Assembly (NCBI GenBank): GCA_958295985.1
Contig: OY282432.1
Span: 1,054,001-1,118,000, forward strand
Direction of reading: 5' to 3'
DNA from: an uncultured Candidatus Binatia bacterium
GTDB taxonomy: Bacteria; Desulfobacterota; Binatia; UBA9968; JAJDTQ01
Length of the DNA: 64,000 nucleotides
The translations under genes and the position numbers were made by a program. The notes under the pieces were generated by a model, which saw only the letters and a list, made by a program, of their open reading frames with translations, ran no database searches and was not told where the DNA came from. Numbering within the stretch: the stretch's first letter is position 1; the number at the start of each line of letters is the position of its first letter. Below, in pieces: positions 23,818-32,160 of this stretch.

Positions 23818-23846
23818 TTGACAGGTCTCCGGCGGCTTCCTATAAG
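23818..23846 (+). promoter_or_regulatory. Strong sigma-70 promoter for proS, predicted leaderless
   Basis: TTGACA at 23818-23823 and TATAAG at 23841-23846, 17-base spacer. The proS ATG is at 23854, 7 bases after the -10, which is where transcription should start. Confidence 0.75.
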
Positions 23847-23853
23847 TGATCCC

Positions 23854-25638
23854 ATGCGCTGGCGGACATCGTTCATACCCACCCTCAAGGAAGAGCCGTC
23901 GGACGCGGAGGTGACCAGCCACCGGCTGCTCGTCCGCGCCGGCATGATACGGCAGGTGAGCCGGGGGGTGTACGATTTTCTGCCGCTGGCGCTCCGGAGC
24001 CTCCGCAAGATCGAGGCCATCGTGCGCGAGGAGATGGACCGGGCCGGCGCCCAGGAGTTGCTGATGCCCGTCACCTCGCCGGCGGAGCTGTGGCAGGACA
24101 GCGGCCGCTGGGAGGTCTACGGCAAGGAGCTCCTGCGCTTCAAGGACCGCCACGAGCGGGATTTCTGTCTCGCCCCCACCCACGAAGAGGTGGTCACCGA
24201 TCTGGTGCGCCGTGACGTCCGCTCCTACCGGGAGCTCCCCATGAACCTCTACCAGATCCAGACCAAGTTCCGCGACGAGGTGCGCCCGCGCTTCGGCTTG
24301 ATGCGGGGGCGCGAGTTCATCATGAAGGACGCCTACAGCTTTCACCTGGACCGGGAGGACGCCGAGCGCGAGTACCGGAACATGTACGACACCTACCGGC
24401 GGATCTTTACCCGCTGCGGTCTGGAGTTCCGGGCGGTGGAAGCCGACTCCGGGGCCATCGGCGGCAGCCTGTCGCACGAGTTCCAGGTGCTGGCGGAATC
24501 GGGCGAGGACGCGCTGGCCGCGTGCAGCGCGTGTGACTATGCGGCCAACGCCCAGAAGGCGGAATCGCGCCAGGCCGCGCCCGAGAGCAACGGCGATGCT
24601 GACGGGACCCTCGCCCCAACCCTTTCCCGGGGGGAGAGGGAGCAAGGCGGCGCGGCCGGCAGCCCGCAGCCCGAGACCGTCCCCACTCCGGGCCTCAAGA
24701 CGGTCCCGGAAGTTGCCGCGTTCCTGAAGGTCCCGCGGGAACGGTTCATCAAGACCATGATCTACCGGACGCCGTCAGGGCAGCTTCTGGCGGTGCTCGT
24801 GCGCGGCGACCACGAGGTCAACGAGACCAAGCTGGGCAATCTCCTGGACACCATCGCGGTGGAGATGGCGGACGAGGACGAGGTCCAGCAGGCGGTCGGG
24901 GCGCCTCTGGGCTTCCTGGGCCCCGTAAACCTGCCCCTGGAGGTGTGGGCGGACCACGCCGTCCGGGGCATGTCGGACGCCGTCACCGGCGCCAACCGGC
25001 GCGACGCCCACACCATCCACGTGAGCCAGCCAAGGGACTTCACCCCTGCCCGCTTCGCCGACCTGCGCCTGGTCAGGGCGGGGGATGCGTGTCCACGCTG
25101 CGAGGCGGGTGTCATCGAGGAGTATCGCGGCATCGAGGTGGGCCACGTGTTCTACCTCGGGCGGAAATACAGCGAAGCCATGGGCGCCACCATCCTCGAC
25201 TCCCAGGGGCAGGAGCGCGTCATGGAGATGGGTTGCTACGGCATCGGCGTCACCCGGCTCATGGCAGCCGCCATCGAGCAGAACAACGACGCCAACGGCA
25301 TCATCTGGCCCAGGTCCATCGCGCCGTTCCACGTGCTGCTGTTGCCCCTGAACTACAAGGAGGCCCCTGTTCGGGAGGTCACCGATGGCATTTACCAGGG
25401 GCTGAGCGAAGCCGGGCATGAGGTCTTGCTGGACGACCGCGATGAACGGCCCGGCGTCAAGTTCAAGGACGCAGACCTCGTGGGCATCCCGTTGCGGGTC
25501 ACCATCGGAGCCAAGGGTCTGGCCAAGGGCAGCGTGGAACTCCGGTGGCGCGGGGAGGGGGTCACCAGCGAGGTACCCGTGGACGAGGCCGTGGAACGTA
25601 TCGGCGCGGCCCTTGGGGAGCCGGAGACGACGGCGTGA
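23854..25638 (+). CDS. proS: Prolyl-tRNA synthetase, bacterial type with editing domain
   Basis: Charges tRNA-Pro. The 594-residue protein has the class II motif 2 region KFRDEVRPRFGLMRGREFIM, an inserted editing (INS) domain, motif 3 (MGCYGIGVTRLMAAAIEQ) and the C-terminal anticodon domain. ATG 23854 (MRWRTSFIPTLKEEPSDAEV) is the family start. At about residues 250-262 the linker into the INS domain reads TLAPTLSRGEREQGG, which is the translation of an intergenic-type palindromic repeat lodged in frame. It overlaps pyrF by 4 bases. Confidence 0.96.
   Translation: MRWRTSFIPTLKEEPSDAEVTSHRLLVRAGMIRQVSRGVYDFLPLALRSLRKIEAIVREEMDRAGAQELLMPVTSPAELWQDSGRWEVYGKELLRFKDRHERDFCLAPTHEEVVTDLVRRDVRSYRELPMNLYQIQTKFRDEVRPRFGLMRGREFIMKDAYSFHLDREDAEREYRNMYDTYRRIFTRCGLEFRAVEADSGAIGGSLSHEFQVLAESGEDALAACSACDYAANAQKAESRQAAPESNGDADGTLAPTLSRGEREQGGAAGSPQPETVPTPGLKTVPEVAAFLKVPRERFIKTMIYRTPSGQLLAVLVRGDHEVNETKLGNLLDTIAVEMADEDEVQQAVGAPLGFLGPVNLPLEVWADHAVRGMSDAVTGANRRDAHTIHVSQPRDFTPARFADLRLVRAGDACPRCEAGVIEEYRGIEVGHVFYLGRKYSEAMGATILDSQGQERVMEMGCYGIGVTRLMAAAIEQNNDANGIIWPRSIAPFHVLLLPLNYKEAPVREVTDGIYQGLSEAGHEVLLDDRDERPGVKFKDADLVGIPLRVTIGAKGLAKGSVELRWRGEGVTSEVPVDEAVERIGAALGEPETTA
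24605..24641 (+). repeat. Palindromic repeat inserted in frame within proS
   Basis: CCCTCGCCCCAACCCTTTCC followed by CGGGGGGAGAGGGAG: arms CCCTTTCCC and GGGAGAGGG pair with one mismatch. This is the well-known kind of intergenic repeat whose translation gives the LAPTLS-GERE peptide. Here it lies inside an open coding sequence. Confidence 0.7.
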
Positions 25639-26369
25639 ATGCGGCGTCCGGCATGAAGCAGCGCCTGATCGTGGCCCTGGACTTGGCCGACCCGGTGAGA
25701 GCGAGAACCCTTGCAACCCTCCTGGCGCCGGAAGTGGGCATGTTCAAGGTCGGCAAGCAGCTCTTCGTCAATGCCGGGCCGGACATCGTCCGCATGATCC
25801 ACCACCTCGGCGGCGAGGTCTTCCTCGACCTCAAGTTTCACGACATTTCCAACACCGTGGCCGCGGCGGCCGTGGAAGTGACCCGGCTCGGCGTCAAGCT
25901 GTTCAACGTGCATGCATCCGGCGGGCCGGAAATGATGCGGCAGACCGCGGCCGCGGTCGAGGAAGTCTGCGGGAAGGAGGGCCTGCGGCGGCCGTCGGTG
26001 CTGGGCGTCACGGTTCTTACCAGTCTGGACGGGGCGGACCTCGAAGCGCTGGGAATCCCGGGAGGCGTGCCCGCCCAGGTCGTGCGGTTGGCCGGGATGG
26101 CGCAGGAGGCGGGCCTCGCGGGGGTGGTCTGTTCCGCGCAAGAGGTCCGGGAGATCCGGCGCGTCTGCGGTGATTCCTTCATGCTGGTCACGCCGGGTAT
26201 CCGGCCCGCAGGGCAGCAGGCCGGCGATCAGAAGCGGGTCATGACTCCCGGGGACGCGGTCCGCGCGGGCATTGACTTCATCGTCGTGGGCAGGCCCATC
26301 GTCGGGGCGGACGATCCGGTTGCCGCGGCCCGGTCCGTGGTCGCGGAGATGACCGGCGCCGCAGGTTGA
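25635..26369 (+). CDS. pyrF: Orotidine 5'-phosphate decarboxylase
   Basis: Forms UMP from OMP, the last step of pyrimidine synthesis. The protein (244 residues from GTG 25635, 238 from ATG 25653) has VALDLADPVRA, MFKVGKQLFVNAGP, the catalytic FLDLKFHDISNTV (D-x-K-x-x-D) and the phosphate-binding VTPGIRPAG near the C-terminus. GTG 25635 overlaps the proS stop by 4 bases, suggesting coupling to the leaderless proS transcript. Confidence 0.95.
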   Translation: MNAASGMKQRLIVALDLADPVRARTLATLLAPEVGMFKVGKQLFVNAGPDIVRMIHHLGGEVFLDLKFHDISNTVAAAAVEVTRLGVKLFNVHASGGPEMMRQTAAAVEEVCGKEGLRRPSVLGVTVLTSLDGADLEALGIPGGVPAQVVRLAGMAQEAGLAGVVCSAQEVREIRRVCGDSFMLVTPGIRPAGQQAGDQKRVMTPGDAVRAGIDFIVVGRPIVGADDPVAAARSVVAEMTGAAG

Positions 26370-26461
26370 AGCCCGGTCGGCGATCCTCCCGGACGGTCAC
26401 CGGTGCGCGACGCCGCGGCCGTCTTTTGACCTTGGCAATCGAAATGTTAAGTTGAGGACCC

Positions 26462-27571
26462 ATGCCCGTAGCCACTATCGAAGAAGCGCTGGAAGACATC
26501 AGGGAAGGCAAGATGGTCATCCTGATGGATGACCAGAACCGCGAGAACGAAGGCGACCTGACCATGGCTGCGGAAAAGGTCACGCCGGAGGCCATCAACT
26601 TCATGGCCACCTGGGGACGGGGCCTGATCTGCCTGCCGCTCACCGAGCACAAGGTCGACCAGCTTGGCCTCACCATGATGGTGCGGGACAACACAGCCCC
26701 TTTCGGCACCGCGTTCACGGTCTCCATCGACGGTGTCAAGAACGTCACCACCGGCATATCGGCCTCCGACCGGGCCGAGACCATCCTCGCCGCCATCGCG
26801 GACGACGCCGGGCCGGCGGAACTGTGCACGCCCGGTCACATCTTCCCGCTGCGGGCGAGGGACGGCGGCGTGCTGGTACGCACGGGTCAGACCGAGGGCT
26901 CGGTGGACCTGTGCCGGCTGGCCGGGCTCAAGCCCGCCGGCGTGATCTGCGAGATCATGAAGGACGACGGCACCATGGCGCGACTCGCGGACCTCGAGGA
27001 GTTCGGCGAGAAGTACGACCTCAAGCTCGTCACCATCGCCGACCTCATCCAGTACCGGCTCAAGCACGACTCGCTGATCCACCGGGTCGCCGCCACCCGG
27101 TTGCCGACCCGCTACGGCGGCGAGTTCCGGGCGGTGGTCTACAACACCCACGTGGATTCCACCGAGCACCTGGCGCTCATCAAGGGGGAGATCTCCGAGG
27201 ACACCGAGACCCTGGTGCGGGTGTGCACCAAGTTCCTCCCCGGCGACGTGTTCGGCTTCGAGTTCTTCGACACCGGGTCGGTCATCAAGCAGTCCATGGA
27301 GATGATCGCCAGGGAGGGCGCGGGCGTGCTGCTCTACCTCCAGCCCGAGGGCAAGGGCCTGCGTCCCGCTGAAGCGGGGCAGGAAAGGAGCTTCCGCGAC
27401 TTCGGCATCGGCGCTCAGATCCTGCGCGACCTGGGGGTGCGCAAGCTCCGGCTCGTTACCAACAACCCGAGAAACCTCGTGGGTCTGTCCGGCTACGGCC
27501 TGGAGATCACCAGCTCGGTCCCCTTCCCCATGCCCCCCGGCACCATCCGACGGCCCGCCACCGGGAGTTGA
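26462..27571 (+). CDS. ribB: RibBA-type protein: DHBP synthase domain plus degenerate GTP cyclohydrolase II domain
   Basis: Residues 1-200 are a 3,4-dihydroxy-2-butanone 4-phosphate synthase (riboflavin pathway) with DDQNRENEGDLTMAAE and ASDRAETILAAI; the position of the metal-binding histidine in GHTE is Gln (RTGQTEGSVDL). Residues about 205-360 align with GTP cyclohydrolase II but lack all three zinc cysteines (HSECLTGD and LRCDCG motifs read CTKFLPGD and EFFDTG), read QPEGK for RQEGR, and lack about 25 residues that follow. The second half therefore cannot be an ordinary cyclohydrolase. This matches my memory of the RibBX variants described in Proteobacteria. No ribD, ribE or FMN riboswitch is visible nearby. 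Confidence 0.88.
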   Translation: MPVATIEEALEDIREGKMVILMDDQNRENEGDLTMAAEKVTPEAINFMATWGRGLICLPLTEHKVDQLGLTMMVRDNTAPFGTAFTVSIDGVKNVTTGISASDRAETILAAIADDAGPAELCTPGHIFPLRARDGGVLVRTGQTEGSVDLCRLAGLKPAGVICEIMKDDGTMARLADLEEFGEKYDLKLVTIADLIQYRLKHDSLIHRVAATRLPTRYGGEFRAVVYNTHVDSTEHLALIKGEISEDTETLVRVCTKFLPGDVFGFEFFDTGSVIKQSMEMIAREGAGVLLYLQPEGKGLRPAEAGQERSFRDFGIGAQILRDLGVRKLRLVTNNPRNLVGLSGYGLEITSSVPFPMPPGTIRRPATGS

Positions 27572-27685
27572 CGCCGTGGCCGCCACCGGACGGTGAAGGG
27601 CCTCGGATCGTGTTCGAACCGGGGTTCTCATCCGAAAGCGTGCTCGACCGCACCGGGGGTCGCGAGCGGCTACGGGCGTGACGGG

Positions 27686-28273
27686 TTATGCTTGCGTGTC
27701 CGCGGAGGTCTTGCGCAGGTACCGGTGAATCGAGTTCCGCAGGCGCTTGAGGGCCTCCTCGATGGAGCGGAACATCTGCTCCTCGACCAGTTCGCCGCTG
27801 ATCCAGTAGTCCAGGGACGGCGCTTCGGTGAAGTTGATGTCCAGCACCTTCTCGCCCGGAGGATTGCCGGTGACGAGCACGCGGATCGAGTAGCCCGCGT
27901 CGATGGCCAGGGCTCGGGCGTAGCGTGGCATCCTCAGCGAATCCTTGATGTAGTTGAGGCGTTTCTGAGGGAACTCGCCGACCCCGAGGGACAGGTAGAC
28001 CCACCTTTCCTCGTTGGCGCCGAGCTCGCGCAGGGCCTGACCGTTGATATCCACGATGTTCTGGAGTGCCCGCTCCTGACGGTAGTCCTTCAGCAGCTCG
28101 AAGGCCCAGCGCTCGATCACGCCCTTGGGGACCCGTTCATCCGTCTCCGACTGTTGCTTGGTTCCGGTGTCGATCCACCACTTCACCTCCTGAACGGCGG
28201 TGCCGTGGTTGCCGCCCGCGTCCGCCGTCCTGGCGGCAGGGGGTTCGAGCTCGGGTTTGTCGGGATCGGACAT
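27686..28273 (-). CDS. Conserved-looking hypothetical protein
   Basis: A 195-residue soluble protein starting MSDPDKPELEPPAARTADAG. The first 45 residues are Pro/Ala/Glu-rich and probably disordered; the rest is a mixed domain with WAFELLKDYRQERALQNIVD and a basic C-terminal helix (SIEEALKRLRNSIHRYLRK). No known motif. The frame is open up to 28327, but the ATG at 28273 follows a better context. It converges with ribB on the other strand and lies downstream of the binding-protein gene on the same strand. Confidence 0.6.
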   Translation of the reverse strand: MSDPDKPELEPPAARTADAGGNHGTAVQEVKWWIDTGTKQQSETDERVPKGVIERWAFELLKDYRQERALQNIVDINGQALRELGANEERWVYLSLGVGEFPQKRLNYIKDSLRMPRYARALAIDAGYSIRVLVTGNPPGEKVLDINFTEAPSLDYWISGELVEEQMFRSIEEALKRLRNSIHRYLRKTSADTQA

Positions 28274-28330
28274 GGCGTTCTCGCGGCAGTTTCCCGGTCG
28301 GTGGGACAGCCGGGTGTCGTTCGCCACCGG

Positions 28331-28351
28331 CGGGTTTGAAACCCGCCCCTA
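28331..28351. repeat. Palindromic repeat at the stop codon of the binding-protein gene
   Basis: Same palindrome as at 2229-2249, here GCGGGTTTGAAACCCGC on the plus strand. On the minus strand the TAG stop of the gene at 28349-29341 is the first part of the repeat, exactly as for atpG. Confidence 0.8.
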
Positions 28352-29341
28352 CACCTTGAACTCGTTCAGCGTGCTGGGGGCGAACAGGCTGTCGACCTCG
28401 AGCCGCTGCTTGATGAGGCCCTGTTCGTGGGCATAGTCCACCAGCGTCTCCAGGACATGGCGGTTGGGCTCCAGTCCGTAGGGCCAGGGGTCGGGTCCCA
28501 TGAGCTCCTTTTCCTTTTCCATCTGCTCGATGGACCAGGCCAGCATGTACTTGAGCGCGGAGTACTCGTATACGGACTCGGCGCAGAGCCGTTTGGACTC
28601 GCAGAAGGCTTTGTAGAGGTTCTGGGCCACCCAGGGATGGCGTTCGTACACGTCCTCCCGGAAGACGAGGGTGTGCATGATGGGGAAGATGCCCGTCTTG
28701 CGGAAGTAGTCCTCCTCCACCGAACGGAAGTCCGGGAACAGCCGCGCCACCTTGGGCGAGCGGCGCACGAACGGCGACGGCATGTGAGCCGAAATCATGG
28801 CGTCGAGGTCGCCGTTTTCCAGCATGGAGGAGAGCGTCTGCTCCGGGCCGATGGGGGTGACGGAGAGGGTCTCGGGCAGGTCAGGACGGAGCTTTTCCTC
28901 CCGGCCGGGAGTCTCTTCCCCGCCCGTGAACCAGTTGACCTTCTCGAGATCTACGCCGTACTCGTGCTGCAGGATGCCGCGTTGCCAGATGGCCGCGGTC
29001 ATCTGATATTCCGGCACCCCCACCCGCTTGCCGGTGAGGTCGGCGGCTTCCTCGATGCCGGAGCCGGTATGGATGTAGATCCCGGAGTGCCGGAAGGCGC
29101 GGGAGGGGAACACGGGAATGGCTACGAACCTCGGGGTCCCCTTGTCCCGGGAGATCAGGTACGAGCCCATGGACATCTCCGCGGCGTCGAAATCCTGGTA
29201 GCGCAGCATGCGCCAGAAGGTTTCCTCCACGCGAAACGGCAGGTAGGTCAGGTCGACCCCTTCAACCGGGACACGACCTTCCTGCAAAGGGCGGGTCCGG
29301 TCATAGTCCCAACAGGCGACGGTGATGCTGACTTGTCCCAT
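28349..29341 (-). CDS. 4,5-dihydroxyphthalate decarboxylase-like / periplasmic-binding-fold protein
   Basis: A 330-residue protein beginning MGQVSITVACWDYDRTRPLQ, with YQDFDAAEMSMGSYLIS, GKRVGVPEYQMTAAIWQRGI and DAMISAHMP. These are features of the NMT1/SBP-like family that includes 4,5-dihydroxyphthalate decarboxylase. There is no signal peptide, so it is more likely a cytosolic enzyme than an ABC-transporter binding protein; no permease or ATPase genes adjoin it. The frame is open upstream to 29425, but ATG 29341 fits the family start. Substrate unknown. The last bases are shared with a palindromic repeat. Confidence 0.8.
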   Translation of the reverse strand: MGQVSITVACWDYDRTRPLQEGRVPVEGVDLTYLPFRVEETFWRMLRYQDFDAAEMSMGSYLISRDKGTPRFVAIPVFPSRAFRHSGIYIHTGSGIEEAADLTGKRVGVPEYQMTAAIWQRGILQHEYGVDLEKVNWFTGGEETPGREEKLRPDLPETLSVTPIGPEQTLSSMLENGDLDAMISAHMPSPFVRRSPKVARLFPDFRSVEEDYFRKTGIFPIMHTLVFREDVYERHPWVAQNLYKAFCESKRLCAESVYEYSALKYMLAWSIEQMEKEKELMGPDPWPYGLEPNRHVLETLVDYAHEQGLIKQRLEVDSLFAPSTLNEFKV

Positions 29342-29688
29342 AGTGCGTGATCTCTCCCATTCCGTCAGGTGGTTGCAGGTTCGGATACCACGTGGAACCC
29401 AAGGCTCAACTTCCTGGGAAAGCAAGGTAACAGGAACGGTGGGGCAGTGTAAGTGCGCTCCTGCAGGACGCGGGTCTGGAGCGAGGATGAAATCGTCGCT
29501 TCGTCCGTCTATACTCGCGCCCCTGGAGAGAACGCGTCGTGGAACACGCTACGAGACAACTGCCTGAACGCGCGCCGGAGGTGGGCGAATTGGTGCGGGT
29601 CCGAAGGGCGAACGGCAAGGATTACAGAATCAACGGCCCCGGAACCACCGACGGGGGCGGCGTATGAGTGCACCGGTGCGGAACGATG
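29342..29688. other. Gap between the binding-protein gene and the transposon
   Basis: No convincing complete gene. A short plus-strand frame at about 29539-29667 (starting GTGGAACACGC, peptide RQLPERAPEVGELVRVRR) ends just before the insertion site and may be the remnant of a gene disrupted by the transposon or by other decay; this is speculative. Confidence 0.35.
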
Positions 29689-29696
29689 AAATCTTG
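29689..29696. repeat. Left 8-bp target-site duplication
   Basis: AAATCTTG, repeated exactly at 38872-38879 immediately outside the right terminal inverted repeat. Eight bases is the duplication length known for IS1595-family transposition. Confidence 0.9.
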
Positions 29697-29719
29697 GGGA
29701 ATTATATACCAAAGTCACA
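29697..29719 (+). repeat. Left terminal inverted repeat
   Basis: 23 bases, GGGAATTATATACC then AAAGTCACA; the reverse complement of 38849-38871 without mismatch. Similarity fades beyond it (ttg versus atg). Confidence 0.92.
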
Positions 29720-29726
29720 TTGCCCC

Positions 29727-29924
29727 TCATGACTTGCGGGGCTTATCCCCATAGACCACCTCAACGGGCCGCAACGACGACGCCAGTTCGCGGGGCGTCG
29801 GCGACGTTCCGTTCTTGCGCCGTAGGATAATCGTCTCTTCCTTCTCTGCTTTCGTCGGCTGATAGTTGGGGTTGGGAACCTCGACTACGCGCATCCTCGG
29901 TTTGGTATGTCGTTCTTGAGCCAT
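29727..29924 (-). CDS. Small companion protein of the transposase
   Basis: A 65-residue basic protein (RMRVVEVPNPNYQPTKAEKE, then a charged tail). A strong ribosome site, AAGGAGAT, lies 8 bases before ATG 29924, which supports real translation. It lies between the transposase and the left end of the element. From memory, similar VPNPNYQPTKAE small proteins accompany other IS1595-type elements; function unknown. Confidence 0.7.
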   Translation of the reverse strand: MAQERHTKPRMRVVEVPNPNYQPTKAEKEETIILRRKNGTSPTPRELASSLRPVEVVYGDKPRKS

Positions 29925-30008
29925 GTTATATCTCCTTTCATGCCGCTACAGCATACGGCAGTTCAGGCCGCTTCCCCTTCAGGATTTCGTCCTAGTAAAG
30001 GCGCCGCA

Positions 30009-30992
30009 TCAGAACACGTCGCTTCCAGCCTGCGGCACGGGCTTTTTCGGTGTGGCGATCAAGTCCGCGTAGCGCAACCGCTTCCCTTCCATGCCCCGCG
30101 CCACGGCGATCATCTGGTCAACCGTATCCTGCATCCGCAAGTTGTGACGACCCGAGAACTCGCCGACGTAACGATCCAGGTGCTCGGGACTCATCTTGTG
30201 GTAGACGCCATGATACCCCCGCTTAAGCATCGACCAAAAGGACTCGATACCGTTGGTGTGCGCCATGCCGTCCACGTACTCGCCTACGCTGTGCTTGACG
30301 GTCGCGTGGTTAGGAAGGCCGTGATAGCCGCGGTGGTCGTCCGTGTAGACCTTTGCGTCCTTGCTGACCTGTCCAAGCACGAAACCCTGCAAGGTGCCCG
30401 CGTCCGTCCGCTCTATCGGCATGGCGGTAACACGGTTGCTGTCCCTGTCCTTCATGCCGATGACCGCGGCCTTGCCTACGGCTCCACGACCCGCACGGAG
30501 CTTCTTATTCCCGTGCTTGTTCTTCTCCTTGCCGCCGATGTAGGTCTCGTCTACTTCAACCGTACCGGAGAATGCAATCCCTCCGTCATCCTTCCACGCT
30601 TCCCGGAGCCGGTGCGCCAAGTGCCACGCCGTCTTTTGCGTCACGTCTAGGTCCCGGTGGAGCTTCATGCTGCTCACGCCCTTGAGATTAGTGGTCATTA
30701 GGTAGATGGCAATGGCCCACACGCGATAGCCGAGCTTGGAACCCTCCATCGCCGTGCCGGTCTTGAGCGAGAATATGCAACGGTCTGGGCACTCCCGGCA
30801 TCGGTGGGTCATCGTCTTGTGCTTGATCCCGGACTGCACATTGCCCGTACCACAATACGGACAGGTTGGACCCTTAGACCAGTAGATGCCCTCGAACCAC
30901 GTCCGGGCGGATTCGTCGTCTTTGAACATCTCCGTGACTTGAACCAGACTCAAGCCCTTGCGATAATGCTTTCCAGGTGCCTTATGTGCCAT
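30009..30992 (-). CDS. IS1595-family (ISXO2-like) transposase
   Basis: A 327-residue DDE transposase. The N-terminal zinc ribbon is CPYCGTGNVQS...CRECPDRC (about residues 41-66). The catalytic domain shows VEVDETYIGGKEKNKHGNKK (first Asp), YTDDHRGYHGL (second Asp) and NGIESFWSMLKRGYHGVYHK (Glu, then Lys), the arrangement of the DDE_Tnp_IS1595 family. The frame is open to 31049; ATG 30992 (MAHKAPGKHYRKGLSL) is the likely start. It appears intact, so the element may still be mobile. Confidence 0.93.
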   Translation of the reverse strand: MAHKAPGKHYRKGLSLVQVTEMFKDDESARTWFEGIYWSKGPTCPYCGTGNVQSGIKHKTMTHRCRECPDRCIFSLKTGTAMEGSKLGYRVWAIAIYLMTTNLKGVSSMKLHRDLDVTQKTAWHLAHRLREAWKDDGGIAFSGTVEVDETYIGGKEKNKHGNKKLRAGRGAVGKAAVIGMKDRDSNRVTAMPIERTDAGTLQGFVLGQVSKDAKVYTDDHRGYHGLPNHATVKHSVGEYVDGMAHTNGIESFWSMLKRGYHGVYHKMSPEHLDRYVGEFSGRHNLRMQDTVDQMIAVARGMEGKRLRYADLIATPKKPVPQAGSDVF

Positions 30993-31245
30993 CTTCCATC
31001 CCCTCCCCGATTGTGACTCTACTGTACCGAAAACGGGGCGGGATGTCAAGCAAAATGTGACTATCCTATGGAAAGTTTGGCAGTGGCTCAGTTTGAAATC
31101 TCGCCACGCTTACGGTAGCTCGCGGGTCGGTTGGGCTTCGGCCAAGTCGAAATCCACATCAGCCGCCGTCTGTGGCGGCAACACCCTGTTCATGGGATGC
31201 CTCGTTAATTGCTGGTCCATTGATTGCCTCCTTCGCTTCAAACCA

Positions 31246-32160
31246 TCACTGGATCAAAGTAAGGCCAGCGTACTCCGTCAACCGATACATCAAATGAACC
31301 CTCTCGGGTCGTTGCCACTTCTCTCCTGCGGCGTCTTGACGCCGATCCACAACCAGAACATCTTTGACATTAGGCCACTCTCCTAACAACACCGGAGGAT
31401 CAACTCTTTTCTCCCCACATTCGACATATCTAACGTATCCGTATCTTTGACGATAATCAGGGCCGTAAAAAATCTCAAACCAATCGTCATACTTTGACCA
31501 CGGCCCTTGAGAATTCATCCGCTTCATAAGCATCTTGTTGTAATCGTTCCAACAAGTTTGCGAGAGTCGAAAGCTATAGGTGTTCTGACGCAAAATCGGA
31601 TTCTCCCACAAAACGGCCTTAATCAACTGAAGGCATCCAAACGCCATTTCATGCATAAAATGAACATCCACGACTGGAAGTTTCTCTATTTTCTCTCGCT
31701 TCTCGATCATAAAATAACGCCACTCCGAAAACCCACTACCGTCTAGTCCATCCAGATTGAGGAGAAACCCCCCAACGCAATCAAAAGGAAACGACGTGCC
31801 ATTCGTAAACGAATTCCGAAAGTCCACATAGTATTCCGACAGCACCACAACATCCGACTCCCCGATCTCAGACTCTCTCAACATTTTGAACATCGGATAA
31901 AGCTCATGCCCTTTACTTCCGGTTTCAACGTCAAGTTTACGTACCCGAAGAATCACCTTCAACGCCTGCTCAATAAGAGATCGTGCCGCCTCTACAAAAC
32001 CCCATGCACGAGAATACTGATACTCCCGATATAATTCACCCTGCACGGGGGCCAGCGCATACTTACCCCACTCCTGCATCAATGCGGATTCCAAAAACCT
32101 CAAAGCCTCCTTTGGGTCTCTAGGTTCTGGTTTTCTCTTATGCTTCACACTCAACCCCAT
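31246..32160 (-). CDS. Unknown protein, partner of the nuclease-like gene
   Basis: A 304-residue protein with no family I recognise. It begins with a basic helix (MGLSVKHKRKPEPRDPKEAL), then a mainly helical region rich in aromatic and charged residues (SRAWGFVEAARSLIEQALKV, KGHELYPMFKM, YYVDFRNSFTN). The ATG 32160 overlaps the end of the upstream gene by 10 bases, with CTGGAG as ribosome site, indicating translational coupling. The frame is open to 32193. AT-rich and unlike the host in codon use. A nucleotide- or nucleic-acid-sensing partner is possible but unsupported. Confidence 0.72.
   Translation of the reverse strand: MGLSVKHKRKPEPRDPKEALRFLESALMQEWGKYALAPVQGELYREYQYSRAWGFVEAARSLIEQALKVILRVRKLDVETGSKGHELYPMFKMLRESEIGESDVVVLSEYYVDFRNSFTNGTSFPFDCVGGFLLNLDGLDGSGFSEWRYFMIEKREKIEKLPVVDVHFMHEMAFGCLQLIKAVLWENPILRQNTYSFRLSQTCWNDYNKMLMKRMNSQGPWSKYDDWFEIFYGPDYRQRYGYVRYVECGEKRVDPPVLLGEWPNVKDVLVVDRRQDAAGEKWQRPERVHLMYRLTEYAGLTLIQ

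Noticed and set aside
26370-26461. FMN riboswitch before ribB
   Set aside because: The gap is only 92 bases and shows none of the conserved FMN-aptamer segments.
29539-29667. Possible N-terminal remnant of a helicase or other defence gene cut by the transposon
   Set aside because: Only about 40 codons (RQLPERAPEVGELVRVRR); joining both flanks at the target duplication does not restore a long frame, so I cannot assign it.
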